From JAGTVG01 sp964389805 (GTDB taxonomy: Bacteria > Bacteroidota > Bacteroidia > Cytophagales > Cyclobacteriaceae): DNA of 16,839 bases. A program made the position numbers and the translations under genes. Where the stretch lies: the NCBI GenBank assembly GCA_964389805.1, contig CAYMFU010000184.1, forward strand, positions 1 through 16,839, written 5' to 3'. This document shows, one piece after another, positions 1-7,407 of the stretch; the first letter of the stretch is position 1; the number at the start of each line of letters is the position of its first letter. Under the pieces are notes generated by a model. That model was not told where the DNA came from. It was given only the letters and a program-made list of their open reading frames with translations, and did not search any database.

Positions 1-476
1 CCCATAGCCTGAATATCATCGTCCACGTGTTCCAATACATGATTGCACATCGCGGCATCAAAGGTATTTTCTTCAAAGGGGATCTTATGGATATCCATCT
101 TGACTTTCGCCAGTGGTGATTCAATATCTGCACTTATATAATCAAGATTAGGCAAACTTTCAAATCGATGGATAAAACAAAGTTCAGGAGCAATGTGTAA
201 AAACTTTATTTTATCTCTGAAAAAGCCGGTTTTTTCTTTCAGGAAAAGCCATATTAAGCGATGTCTTTCAAGCGAAAGACAATTAGGACATAAGGCATTT
301 TCCCGGGCTGGATTTCTCCCGTAAGGTAACATCTTACGATACTTCCTCCCACAGACCGAACATTCAACATCATTCCCTAAATAGAAGATCTGAATGATTC
401 TCAGAAAAAAATGACTAAATCTTTGCAATACCGTTCTTGGTATATTTTTAATGACCCAGCTTATAATATATTTCAT
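1..476 (-). CDS. Class I SAM-dependent methyltransferase with N-terminal zinc ribbon, partial (3' end beyond window)
   Basis: The frame is open from an ATG at 476 to the left edge and gives 158 complete codons. Residues 39-66 hold two Cys pairs (C39-x2-C42 and C63-x2-C66), which looks like a zinc ribbon. Next comes KFLHIAPE (residues 91-98), a degenerate form of the SAM-binding motif I strand. The acidic SADIES segment (115-120) is the likely ribose-binding part, and the Methyltransf_11-type motif NHVLEHVDDD lies at 145-154. The fold is therefore a Rossmann-type methyltransferase, but the substrate is not visible. Relatives with this layout often sit in sugar or polysaccharide gene clusters (family knowledge), and the neighbours to the left are not in the window. 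No promoter was recognised for it. The family call is fairly sure; the role is unknown. Confidence 0.82.
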   Translation of the reverse strand, partial: MKYIISWVIKNIPRTVLQRFSHFFLRIIQIFYLGNDVECSVCGRKYRKMLPYGRNPARENALCPNCLSLERHRLIWLFLKEKTGFFRDKIKFLHIAPELCFIHRFESLPNLDYISADIESPLAKVKMDIHKIPFEENTFDAAMCNHVLEHVDDDIQAM

Positions 477-800
477 CTAGGTATTATAAAACTAACAATA
501 TCAATGTTTACCAATTAGCCTCTACCGCCCAGGAACAGCTAAGAAGATCTTTCCCCCTATATCGACCTATAACCAGAATATATTGAATAAGATAATCCTC
601 AATATTACCGGACATCTCAAAATTATACCTAATAAATAATTTTCGTTTAATATTTTTAATAAGAGTCGTAATTTAGCTTAATAAATTAATGCCTTAACAT
701 TAACAAAATAGATTTTCTTCAAAATTGAGATGTATCTTAACACATTGATATTGTCATTTTTTATAAGGGCATAAAAACTTGTTTTTAAATTGTTTTAGAT
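477..800. other. AT-rich intergenic gap between divergent genes
   Basis: This 324-base stretch separates the minus-strand methyltransferase from the plus-strand export operon and must hold both promoters. I see no credible coding frame or RNA gene and no exact TAnnTTTG box. The nearest matches for the plus strand have one mismatch each (TAATTTAG near 669 and TAGATTTT near 710). An imperfect palindrome is at 725-740 (TTGAGATGTATCTTAA, two mismatched pairs). Nothing here is strong enough to name. Confidence 0.5.
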
Positions 801-2339
801 ATGAAAAAGTATTCATTGATTACTATCGGCGCCGTTGTTGTGGTGGTGGTTTTGTTTTTTACGTTTAAGGGAACGGGCAAATCCGAGATCAACGAAGTCA
901 TATTACCTGTTAAATCGGGGAAATTCGTAGTTGACATCACTACAACAGGAGAACTTGAAGCCAAAAACTCTGTAAAAATCCAGGGGCCTACACGTCTGCG
1001 TGAACACCGGATCTATAATGTCACCATCAACGACATCGTTCCGGAAGGAACCGTGGTTAAAAAGGGGGAATGGATCGCCAATCTTGATCGGTCAGAATTT
1101 AACACAAAACTCCAGGACCAGCAGATCGAGTTGGAGCAAGCCCAATCGCAATATATTCAGACACAACTGGATACAGCCCTGCAAATGCGGCAGGCAAGAG
1201 ATGAATTGATCAATCTCGAATATTCAGTACAGGAAGCTGAGCTTGTACTGGAACAATCAGCTTATGAACCACCGGCAACAGTCAAGCAGAACGAAATCAA
1301 TTGGGAAAAAGCAAAGCGAAATTACCAGCAGGCCAAAGACAATTACGTTATTAAGTATCAACAGAACAAAGCTAAAATGGCTGATGTTGCTGCGGAGCGG
1401 AGGAAGAGCCAGAGAGAATTAAACAGCATGATGGAACTGGCTAATTCATTTACGGTATTTGCTCCTGAAGACGGTATGGTGATCTACGCAAAGGGATGGG
1501 ATGGAAAAGCGATCAAAGCAGGTTCACAGATCAATTCCTGGGATCCAACTGTTGCTACCTTACCTGACCTCACCACTATGGTCTCCAAAACATACATCAA
1601 TGAAGTGGATGTCAGGAAGATCATTTCGGGCCAGCAAGTGGAAATTGGTCTGGATGCATTTCCTGAAAAGAAACTTACGGGATTAGTTACCAATGTGGCA
1701 AATGTAGGTGAGCAAAGGCCTAATTCAGATGCTAAGGTATTTGAGGCAATAATAGAGATCCAGGGAACCGATGACATGCTTAAACCTTCCATGACGACAA
1801 GCAACAGGATCATTACCAGCGTACTGGATACTGCTTTGTTCATCCCACTTGAGTGCCTCCATAGCAAGGATGATTCTATATCTTTTGTTTTTGTAAGAAA
1901 AGGCATCAAGAAAATTAAACAGGAAATTCAGTTAGGGGGAACAAACAATAATGAAGCGGTTGTTAACCTGGGACTAGAGGATGGCGACAGGGTTTATCTA
2001 TCAGTTCCAAGTGGAATGGAAGACGACCCCATTGCATTGTTGCCTGAACTCGATGGCAAGCGAAATATACAGGAAGAGACAAAGGTTGAAGAAAAGCCGA
2101 AAGAACGGGTGATCACATTGCCGGATGGACGAAAAATAACTGTTCCGGCCGATGGCCAACCGGGAGAAATGAGAAGGATGCGTCAAGGGGGTGAGAATAG
2201 CAATAAATCCGCTGGTACAACTGAGGAAGCACAAAAAGTAGAAGAAAATCAGGAAAAAACGCAGAAAAGTGAGGTGCCGGAACAAAAGAAAGAATCTCCA
2301 GCGGAGAATTCAGAAGAAAGTTCAGGTCAGAGTAGTTAA
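801..2339 (+). CDS. Periplasmic adaptor (membrane-fusion) subunit of a MacAB/TolC-type efflux system
   Basis: This 512-residue protein is anchored by one N-terminal membrane segment (about residues 5-22, valine-rich). It has the HlyD/MacA order: first half of a biotinyl/lipoyl-like domain (about 40-100, with GTVVKKGEWIANLD), a Gln/Glu-rich coiled-coil hairpin (about 103-215), the second lipoyl half (about 217-245, FTVFAPEDGMVIYAKG), then a beta-barrel and membrane-proximal domain up to about 415. Such adaptors bridge an inner-membrane transporter and a TolC-like channel. The last ~90 residues are an unusual Lys/Glu/Gln/Ser-rich, probably disordered tail. The permease gene starts 22 bases downstream and the channel gene follows, so the three form one operon. 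The exported substrate cannot be told from the sequence. Confidence 0.9.
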   Translation: MKKYSLITIGAVVVVVVLFFTFKGTGKSEINEVILPVKSGKFVVDITTTGELEAKNSVKIQGPTRLREHRIYNVTINDIVPEGTVVKKGEWIANLDRSEFNTKLQDQQIELEQAQSQYIQTQLDTALQMRQARDELINLEYSVQEAELVLEQSAYEPPATVKQNEINWEKAKRNYQQAKDNYVIKYQQNKAKMADVAAERRKSQRELNSMMELANSFTVFAPEDGMVIYAKGWDGKAIKAGSQINSWDPTVATLPDLTTMVSKTYINEVDVRKIISGQQVEIGLDAFPEKKLTGLVTNVANVGEQRPNSDAKVFEAIIEIQGTDDMLKPSMTTSNRIITSVLDTALFIPLECLHSKDDSISFVFVRKGIKKIKQEIQLGGTNNNEAVVNLGLEDGDRVYLSVPSGMEDDPIALLPELDGKRNIQEETKVEEKPKERVITLPDGRKITVPADGQPGEMRRMRQGGENSNKSAGTTEEAQKVEENQEKTQKSEVPEQKKESPAENSEESSGQSS

Positions 2340-2361
2340 ATTTTTATTTTAAATTAATCTT

Positions 2362-3732
2362 ATGTGGGAGAGATTATCAGCCAATTTTTATGTGGCGTTT
2401 GACGCAGTAATATCCAATAAACTACGTTCTGTATTGACTGCTCTTGGAATAATTTTTGGAGTAGGTGCGGTTATTGCCATGCTGGCCATAGGAAATGGGG
2501 CACAACAGGAAATCCTTGAGCAAATCAGACTTGTAGGTGTAAATAATATTGTAATAGAGCCCATTGTTGAACAGGAGGAAAAAAATCTTACCGAATCGGG
2601 GGATGATGCGGAAAAGGAAAAGAAGAAATTCTCTCCAGGTTTGACTATGCGGGACGCCCAGGCTATTATTGATATTATTCCAACCATTCAGGATAATAGT
2701 CCCGAAATTATACTTGACACCTATATAATCAAAAGAGGGATCAGAAGGTCTACCAAACTGGTGGGAGTTACTCCCACCTATTTCAATCTCACTAATTTTA
2801 ATTTATCCGAAGGAAAAATGTTCACACCTGAACAGATATTGATAGGATCGCCAGTGTGTATCATTGGAAAAGCCGTCAGGACCAAATTTTTCCCAACGGA
2901 AGATCCTATCGGTAAGACCATTAAATGTGGGAGCCAGTGGCTCGAGGTAGTTGGTGTTCTGGAGGAAAGGTATATTTCAGAGAAAAGTATTGAAAATCTT
3001 GGCATTCGTAATTTCAATATGGATGTATATACACCCATTCAATCCATATTAATCCGCTATGAAAACAGGGATCTTGTTACTGGTACCATGTTAACAGGTG
3101 GGTCTGGATTTAGTCGTGGGAGAATGATCATCATAGGAGGAGGTGGAGAAGATGATGCAGAAGATGAAAAGGCAGTAAATTATCATCAGATCGACCGTTT
3201 AACAGTACAGGTCGAAGCAACAGACCATCTTGAAACCACCGCAGAAATAATATCGAGGATGTTGAAACGGAGACACTATGATGTAGTAGATTATGAGATC
3301 ACCATCCCCGAAATGTTACTGAAACAACAACAACGGACAAAGAACATTTTTAATATAGTATTAGGTGCGATTGCAGGAATATCACTTGTAGTAGGAGGCA
3401 TAGGCATCATGAACATAATGCTGGCTTCCGTCCTTGAAAGGATTAAGGAAATTGGCCTCAGACTTGCTGTAGGAGCGAAAAAAGTCGATATCGTACAGCA
3501 GTTCTTGCTGGAGGCTGTAATGATCAGCATCACTGGAGGGATAATCGGAGTAATCCTCGGCGTTATCATGGCCATTATCATTTCCAATATCGCGGACATT
3601 CCCACTATCGTTACCACATTTTCAATTATTGTTTCATTTGGAGTTGCTGCAACGGTCGGACTGATTTTTGGTATTACCCCAGCCCGAAGAGCTGCAGAAC
3701 AGGATCCTATAACTTCTTTACGTTATGAGTAA
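2362..3732 (+). CDS. MacB-type ABC transporter permease (MacB_PCD plus FtsX domains, no ATPase domain)
   Basis: The protein has 456 residues. TM1 lies at about 21-43, a large periplasmic core (MacB_PCD type) at about 45-325, and three further membrane segments at about 328-356, 385-410 and 414-440 form the FtsX domain. The segment EIGLRLAVGAKK (363-374) is the conserved cytoplasmic coupling region that contacts an ABC ATPase. In E. coli MacB the ATPase is fused at the N terminus. Here it is absent, and no ATPase gene is in the operon or elsewhere in the window. The periplasmic core carries a Glu/Lys-rich insertion (about 69-90) and a Gly-rich then acidic loop (about 241-270), so it is somewhat longer than I would expect for a stand-alone permease. 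MacB-type systems are thought to drive substrates from the periplasm through TolC rather than across the inner membrane. The stop codon overlaps the next gene by 8 bases. Confidence 0.92.
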   Translation: MWERLSANFYVAFDAVISNKLRSVLTALGIIFGVGAVIAMLAIGNGAQQEILEQIRLVGVNNIVIEPIVEQEEKNLTESGDDAEKEKKKFSPGLTMRDAQAIIDIIPTIQDNSPEIILDTYIIKRGIRRSTKLVGVTPTYFNLTNFNLSEGKMFTPEQILIGSPVCIIGKAVRTKFFPTEDPIGKTIKCGSQWLEVVGVLEERYISEKSIENLGIRNFNMDVYTPIQSILIRYENRDLVTGTMLTGGSGFSRGRMIIIGGGGEDDAEDEKAVNYHQIDRLTVQVEATDHLETTAEIISRMLKRRHYDVVDYEITIPEMLLKQQQRTKNIFNIVLGAIAGISLVVGGIGIMNIMLASVLERIKEIGLRLAVGAKKVDIVQQFLLEAVMISITGGIIGVILGVIMAIIISNIADIPTIVTTFSIIVSFGVAATVGLIFGITPARRAAEQDPITSLRYE

Positions 3733-5215
3733 CATTAAATCTTTATTTTTTGTATTTGCTTTTTCCAGTATTTCGGCTATTACCTGTGGACAGGACACAT
3801 TATTTATAACAACTGAAACCTTCGACCTGAAAGAAATAGTAAGTCTGGCAAGGAACAGGTCAATATGGGCCCTTCAGGCAGATGTACGAAGAGAAAACCG
3901 GTATTGGCAATATCGTGTATTCAAATCAAACTATAACCCCCAGTTATCCCTGGACGGTGTATTCCCAAGCTGGCAAAGAAGATTCGATGAGGTCAGGCAA
4001 CCTGATGGATCCTATGATTTCAGACTGGTAAACCAGAACAATTCGAATGTAAATCTCCGGCTGGAACAATCACTGGCAGTTACCGGGACCCGGTTTATGC
4101 TGACCACTGGCATTAACCGATTTGATAATTTTGAAACCGATGAAAAAATTTATAGCGGTGTCCCTGTCGGTATTGGATTGGAACAACCTCTGTTTTTCTT
4201 CAACGATCTGAAATGGGATAAAAGGATAGAACCACTCCGGTATGAAGAATCCAAGAGGGAATTCGTGGAACAACTTGAAAATATATCCCTGATTGCCACT
4301 AACCGTTTTTTCGATTTATTACTGGCTCAGATCAGCCTGGAAATTGCTCAGAAAAACCTGGCAAATAATGATACCATATATAAAATAGGACAAGGAAGGT
4401 ATAACCTGGGGAGGATCGCTGAGAATGAACTATTGGACCTTGAACTTAATGTTATGAACTCCAGGCAACAAGTAGCCCAGTCATTGGTCGACCTTGAAAC
4501 CTCAGGATTGAGATTGAAAACGTTTGTGGGAATTACATATATTGAAAATGTAACATTAGTATTACCTGATTATATCCCGCAATTTAATGTCAATGAGAAT
4601 GCTGCAATAGATATTGCCAAAAAGAACCGACCGGATGCTGTCGGATTTGTAAGACGACAACTGGAAGCAGAAAGGGATGTGGCACAGGCCCGTGGAGAAA
4701 CCGGATTAAATGCCATGCTTGAAGCAGGATATGGCTTGTCAGGATATTCCACTACCGGTCTGCCTGACATGTATACGAACACAGTAAATGGAACTCAGGT
4801 ACGGATCGGCTTCCAGATACCGATTGTGGATTGGGGCCGTCAGAAATCAAGGGTAAAAACTGCAGAAGCCAGCCGGAGATTGGAGGAATATACCATTCAG
4901 CTTGAAGAAATTAACTTTGATGAAGAAATATTTACACAGGTAAAACAAATTAAAATGCTCAAGGAGCAGGTTGTCATTTCTCAGAAAGCTGACTTTATAG
5001 CCGATAAAAGATATAATATTGCCAAAAATCGATATTTGATTGGCAAAATAAGCATTACTGATATGAACCTTGCTCTAAGGGATAAAGATGACGCTAAAAG
5101 GGCCTATATCGCATCATTAAGAAGTTTCTGGTCAGCCTATTATAACCTCCGTTTGTTAACGCTTTATGATTTTGAGGAAAATGTGAGTTTATACGATCCT
5201 GACTCAGAATCCTGA
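3725..5215 (+). CDS. TolC-family outer-membrane efflux channel
   Basis: This 496-residue protein has a signal peptide (about 1-23) ending in CGQ, a frequent end of signal peptides in this phylum. The cysteine is preceded by Thr, so it is not a good lipobox. The mature part shows the two long heptad-rich helical segments of the OEP repeat (about residues 180-260 and 380-470), with beta-strand stretches between and before them, as in TolC. Its start overlaps the permease stop by 8 bases, implying translational coupling. With the adaptor and permease it would complete a channel from the inner-membrane surface to the outside. The family call is firm; the substrate is unknown. Confidence 0.92.
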   Translation: MSNIKSLFFVFAFSSISAITCGQDTLFITTETFDLKEIVSLARNRSIWALQADVRRENRYWQYRVFKSNYNPQLSLDGVFPSWQRRFDEVRQPDGSYDFRLVNQNNSNVNLRLEQSLAVTGTRFMLTTGINRFDNFETDEKIYSGVPVGIGLEQPLFFFNDLKWDKRIEPLRYEESKREFVEQLENISLIATNRFFDLLLAQISLEIAQKNLANNDTIYKIGQGRYNLGRIAENELLDLELNVMNSRQQVAQSLVDLETSGLRLKTFVGITYIENVTLVLPDYIPQFNVNENAAIDIAKKNRPDAVGFVRRQLEAERDVAQARGETGLNAMLEAGYGLSGYSTTGLPDMYTNTVNGTQVRIGFQIPIVDWGRQKSRVKTAEASRRLEEYTIQLEEINFDEEIFTQVKQIKMLKEQVVISQKADFIADKRYNIAKNRYLIGKISITDMNLALRDKDDAKRAYIASLRSFWSAYYNLRLLTLYDFEENVSLYDPDSES

Positions 5216-5223
5216 TCGAAAGA

Positions 5224-5253
5224 TTTGATAATCTCTTTGATTCCCTACCTTTG
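5224..5253 (+). promoter_or_regulatory. Bacteroidota-type promoter for the small secreted protein gene
   Basis: TTTG at 5224-5227 and a perfect TAnnTTTG box (TACCTTTG) at 5246-5253 are separated by 18 bases, close to the known -33/-7 arrangement of this phylum. The predicted transcript starts around 5258-5262, just before the ATG at 5274. The following gene can therefore be expressed apart from the efflux operon. Confidence 0.6.
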
Positions 5254-5273
5254 TAGAAAAGCGCGACCTGGGA

Positions 5274-5693
5274 ATGCGGCTATTATGTTTTCAAGTACTT
5301 TTTATGGGATTGTTTCTACTATGCCTGAAAGGCTATGGGCAATCCATAACAGAAGATGGAGAGATTTTATCTACTCAGGCTACGAATCCCAGTGCAAGAC
5401 CAGATGCTAAAAAAGAAGGCCCCAAGAAGAAAAAGATCCGGTATCTTGTACGAAGCAACTCAAAAGGCACGTTAACCGGGAACAAATGCTTCGAGGAAGT
5501 CACTAAAAAGTTCGGATTTGAATACCTGATCGTACCGGAAAAGATACCCCCCAATAGAAATGGATTCAGCAGGTTTATGCATAATTTCGGCGTAAAAACA
5601 GTTTTGTTTTTCAAAAATGGCCCGGGATGGCAGATCAGGTTAAATAAAAAATACAAACAATGTCGCTACCAGTATGGTGATTTTGTTGGTTGA
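5274..5693 (+). CDS. Small secreted basic protein of unknown function
   Basis: I do not recognise this 139-residue protein. Residues 1-23 form a clear signal peptide ending in GYGQ, so it should be exported to the periplasm or beyond. A short low-complexity stretch follows, with a Lys-rich patch at 46-54. The remaining ~85 residues look like a compact, basic alpha/beta domain. The mature part has two cysteines (C72 and C130) that could form a disulfide. The gene lies 58 bases after the TolC-like gene but has its own good promoter, so a role with the efflux system is only possible, not shown. A frame with lower coding plausibility (5225-5410) overlaps it and was not preferred. That this is a real gene rests on the signal peptide, promoter and length. 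Confidence 0.7.
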   Translation: MRLLCFQVLFMGLFLLCLKGYGQSITEDGEILSTQATNPSARPDAKKEGPKKKKIRYLVRSNSKGTLTGNKCFEEVTKKFGFEYLIVPEKIPPNRNGFSRFMHNFGVKTVLFFKNGPGWQIRLNKKYKQCRYQYGDFVG

Positions 5694-5776
5694 TAGAAAA
5701 CAATGTCCTTACCACTAATTATGCGATTTGAGAAAAAACATTGTCTAGCTTTAGAAAAATTTGCTGTCTGCAAGAA

Positions 5777-5808
5777 AGCAATATCCGGTTTGATGGATTT
5801 TGATTGCT
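5777..5808. terminator. Possible bidirectional terminator hairpin between convergent genes
   Basis: AGCAAT (5777-5782) pairs with ATTGCT (5803-5808). Inside, ATCC (5783-5786) pairs with GGAT (5795-5798), leaving a four-base bulge. The hairpin lies between the ends of the secreted-protein gene and purB, where a terminator is expected. There is no strong T-run on either side, so this is tentative. Confidence 0.3.
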
Positions 5809-5830
5809 CAGTAGCGGTTTATCCGAAGAT

Positions 5831-7171
5831 TTATTTTCCTATATAATTGCTTGGAGACAAGGCCTTTAATTCTGCTTTAACTGTTTCACTTATCTCCAGA
5901 CCATCAATAAACTCAGCAATGGTCTCCTGTGTAACCTTTTCGTTTTTCCTGGTGAGGGCTTTCACCGCCTCGAATGGTTCCGGGTATCCTTCCCTTCTTA
6001 AAATGGTTTGGATCCCCTCCCCTATGATCACCCAGTTATTCTCGAGGTCTTCATTTAACTTGCTTACGTTGAGTTCCAGTTTCTTGATTCCTTTTATTAA
6101 AGAATTATAAGCTATAAAACTATGAGCCAATGGCACCCCGATATTACGCAAGACTGTTGAGTCTGTCAGATCCCGCTGTAACCTTGATACGGGAAGTTTC
6201 GAAGCGAAGAATTCAAATGAAGCATTGGCATAGCCCAGGTTTCCCTCTGCATTCTCAAAATCAATAGGGTTCACCTTATGGGGCATAGTGGATGAGCCAA
6301 CTTCATTCTTTGAGATCTTCTGCTTGAAATATTCAATAGAAATGTAATGCCATATATCCCTTGAAAAATCAAGAAGGATGGTATTGATCCTTCTGATACC
6401 ATCACAAAAGGCGGCTATATTATCGTAATGTTCTATCTGAGTGGTTGGAAATGACCGGGCCAGACCAAGACCATGAATAAATTCATCGGCAAAATCATGC
6501 CAGTTAAACTCAGGATATGCTGCATAATGGGCATTGAAATTTCCTGATGCACTACCAAATTTCGCGGAATGGGGTACCTGAGCTAATAATTCAATCTGCT
6601 TTATCAGGCGCTGATGAAAAACCTGTATTTCCTTACCCAGCCTCGTCGGCGAAGCAGGCTGTCCATGGGTCCTGGCAAGCATTGGGATTTTTTCCCATTG
6701 CTCACTGATCTCCCATAGAAGGTGGATCAAAGCATCCAGTTTCGGTAAAATTTCATTTTCAAAGCCATCCCGTACCAATAAGGGAGTGGCTGTATTATTA
6801 ATATCCTGGGACGTAAGTCCAAAATGGATAAACTCCTTAAAATCGGATAGGCCCAGTTTGTCGAACTCCTCTTTTATATAATATTCAACTGCCTTCACGT
6901 CGTGATTTGTGATTTTTTCAATTTCTTTGATCCTGCGGCCTCCGGTCGCTTCGAAATCAAAATATATGGCACGTAAGGACCCAAATAATTCCTGATCGAA
7001 TTTTGCCAGCTGAGGTAGCGGCAACATCACCAGATGAATAAAATATTCGATTTCAACCTGTATCCTGTACTTAAATAATCCCAATTCTGAAAAATAAGGC
7101 GCCAGGCTCTTTGTAATGTTATGATACCGGCCATCAACTGGCGATATGGATAGGAGTTCTGAATTATTCAT
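5831..7171 (-). CDS. purB: Adenylosuccinate lyase (E. coli-type PurB)
   Basis: PurB cleaves SAICAR to AICAR and adenylosuccinate to AMP, each with release of fumarate, in purine biosynthesis. It works as a cytoplasmic homotetramer. The 446-residue protein carries the fumarate-lyase superfamily signature GSSTMPHKVNP, the LTSQDINN segment and ARTHGQPASPTRLGKE with the catalytic-region His. All match the E. coli-type branch in order and length. I chose the ATG at 7171 (MNNSELLSISPVDGRY). The same frame runs upstream to a TTG at 7234, but a TACCTTTG promoter box at 7192-7199 lies inside that extension and PurB family members start near this ATG. The gene stands alone, divergent from the reductase gene, with no other purine gene nearby. 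Confidence 0.97.
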   Translation of the reverse strand: MNNSELLSISPVDGRYHNITKSLAPYFSELGLFKYRIQVEIEYFIHLVMLPLPQLAKFDQELFGSLRAIYFDFEATGGRRIKEIEKITNHDVKAVEYYIKEEFDKLGLSDFKEFIHFGLTSQDINNTATPLLVRDGFENEILPKLDALIHLLWEISEQWEKIPMLARTHGQPASPTRLGKEIQVFHQRLIKQIELLAQVPHSAKFGSASGNFNAHYAAYPEFNWHDFADEFIHGLGLARSFPTTQIEHYDNIAAFCDGIRRINTILLDFSRDIWHYISIEYFKQKISKNEVGSSTMPHKVNPIDFENAEGNLGYANASFEFFASKLPVSRLQRDLTDSTVLRNIGVPLAHSFIAYNSLIKGIKKLELNVSKLNEDLENNWVIIGEGIQTILRREGYPEPFEAVKALTRKNEKVTQETIAEFIDGLEISETVKAELKALSPSNYIGK

Positions 7172-7191
7172 AAAATCAAAATTTGAAAGAG

Positions 7192-7199
7192 CAAAGGTA
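7192..7199 (-). promoter_or_regulatory. -7 promoter box for purB
   Basis: Read on the minus strand this is TACCTTTG, a perfect TAnnTTTG box, 20 bases before the purB ATG. A good -33 TTTG at the usual distance is not evident. Its position decides the purB start, since a longer form would begin upstream of the promoter. Confidence 0.5.
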
Positions 7200-7317
7200 T
7201 CAATTACAAAAAAAATCTCCCTAATAAATCCCAAAAACCAACATTTTTAAATCAATCAGGTTATAATATTTTCAAATATCTCTGCAAAAAGACCAGTAAT
7301 ATAATATTGATTAATTA

Positions 7318-7325
7318 TACCTTTG
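7318..7325 (+). promoter_or_regulatory. -7 promoter box for the reductase-phosphatase pair
   Basis: A perfect TACCTTTG box lies 82 bases before the ATG at 7408, giving a leader of about 75 bases. No clear -33 TTTG is seen at the expected distance. The leader holds a perfect 10-bp palindrome CCCTGCAGGG (7367-7376) and a 26-codon open frame (7334-7414) that overlaps the start codon. Confidence 0.45.
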
Positions 7326-7407
7326 TGGAATCAATGAATTTTATTGGAAGATTTAGATGTAAATTACCCTGCAGGGCCATTCATTTGTTTGTTTTAAAGA
7401 ATAAAAA

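Noticed and set aside
725..740. Imperfect palindrome TTGAGATGTATCTTAA upstream of the efflux operon, resembling a Crp/Fnr site.
   Set aside because: Two of eight pairs mismatch, the spacing of the TTGA/TTAA arms does not fit FNR or CRP sites, and the region is AT-rich enough for chance.
5208..5242. GAATC...GATTC and AAAGATT...AATCTcTTT inverted repeats just after the TolC-like gene, as a possible terminator.
   Set aside because: The stems are short and interrupted, no T-run follows, and the region is better explained as the promoter of the next gene.
5225..5410. 61-codon frame overlapping the start of the small secreted protein gene.
   Set aside because: It overlaps the promoter and the better-supported signal-peptide frame, and its sequence shows no protein-like features.
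5700..5744. ACAATGT/ACATTGT inverted repeat between convergent genes.
   Set aside because: A 7-bp AT-rich stem with a loop of about 30 bases is weak; the hairpin at 5777-5808 is a better candidate.
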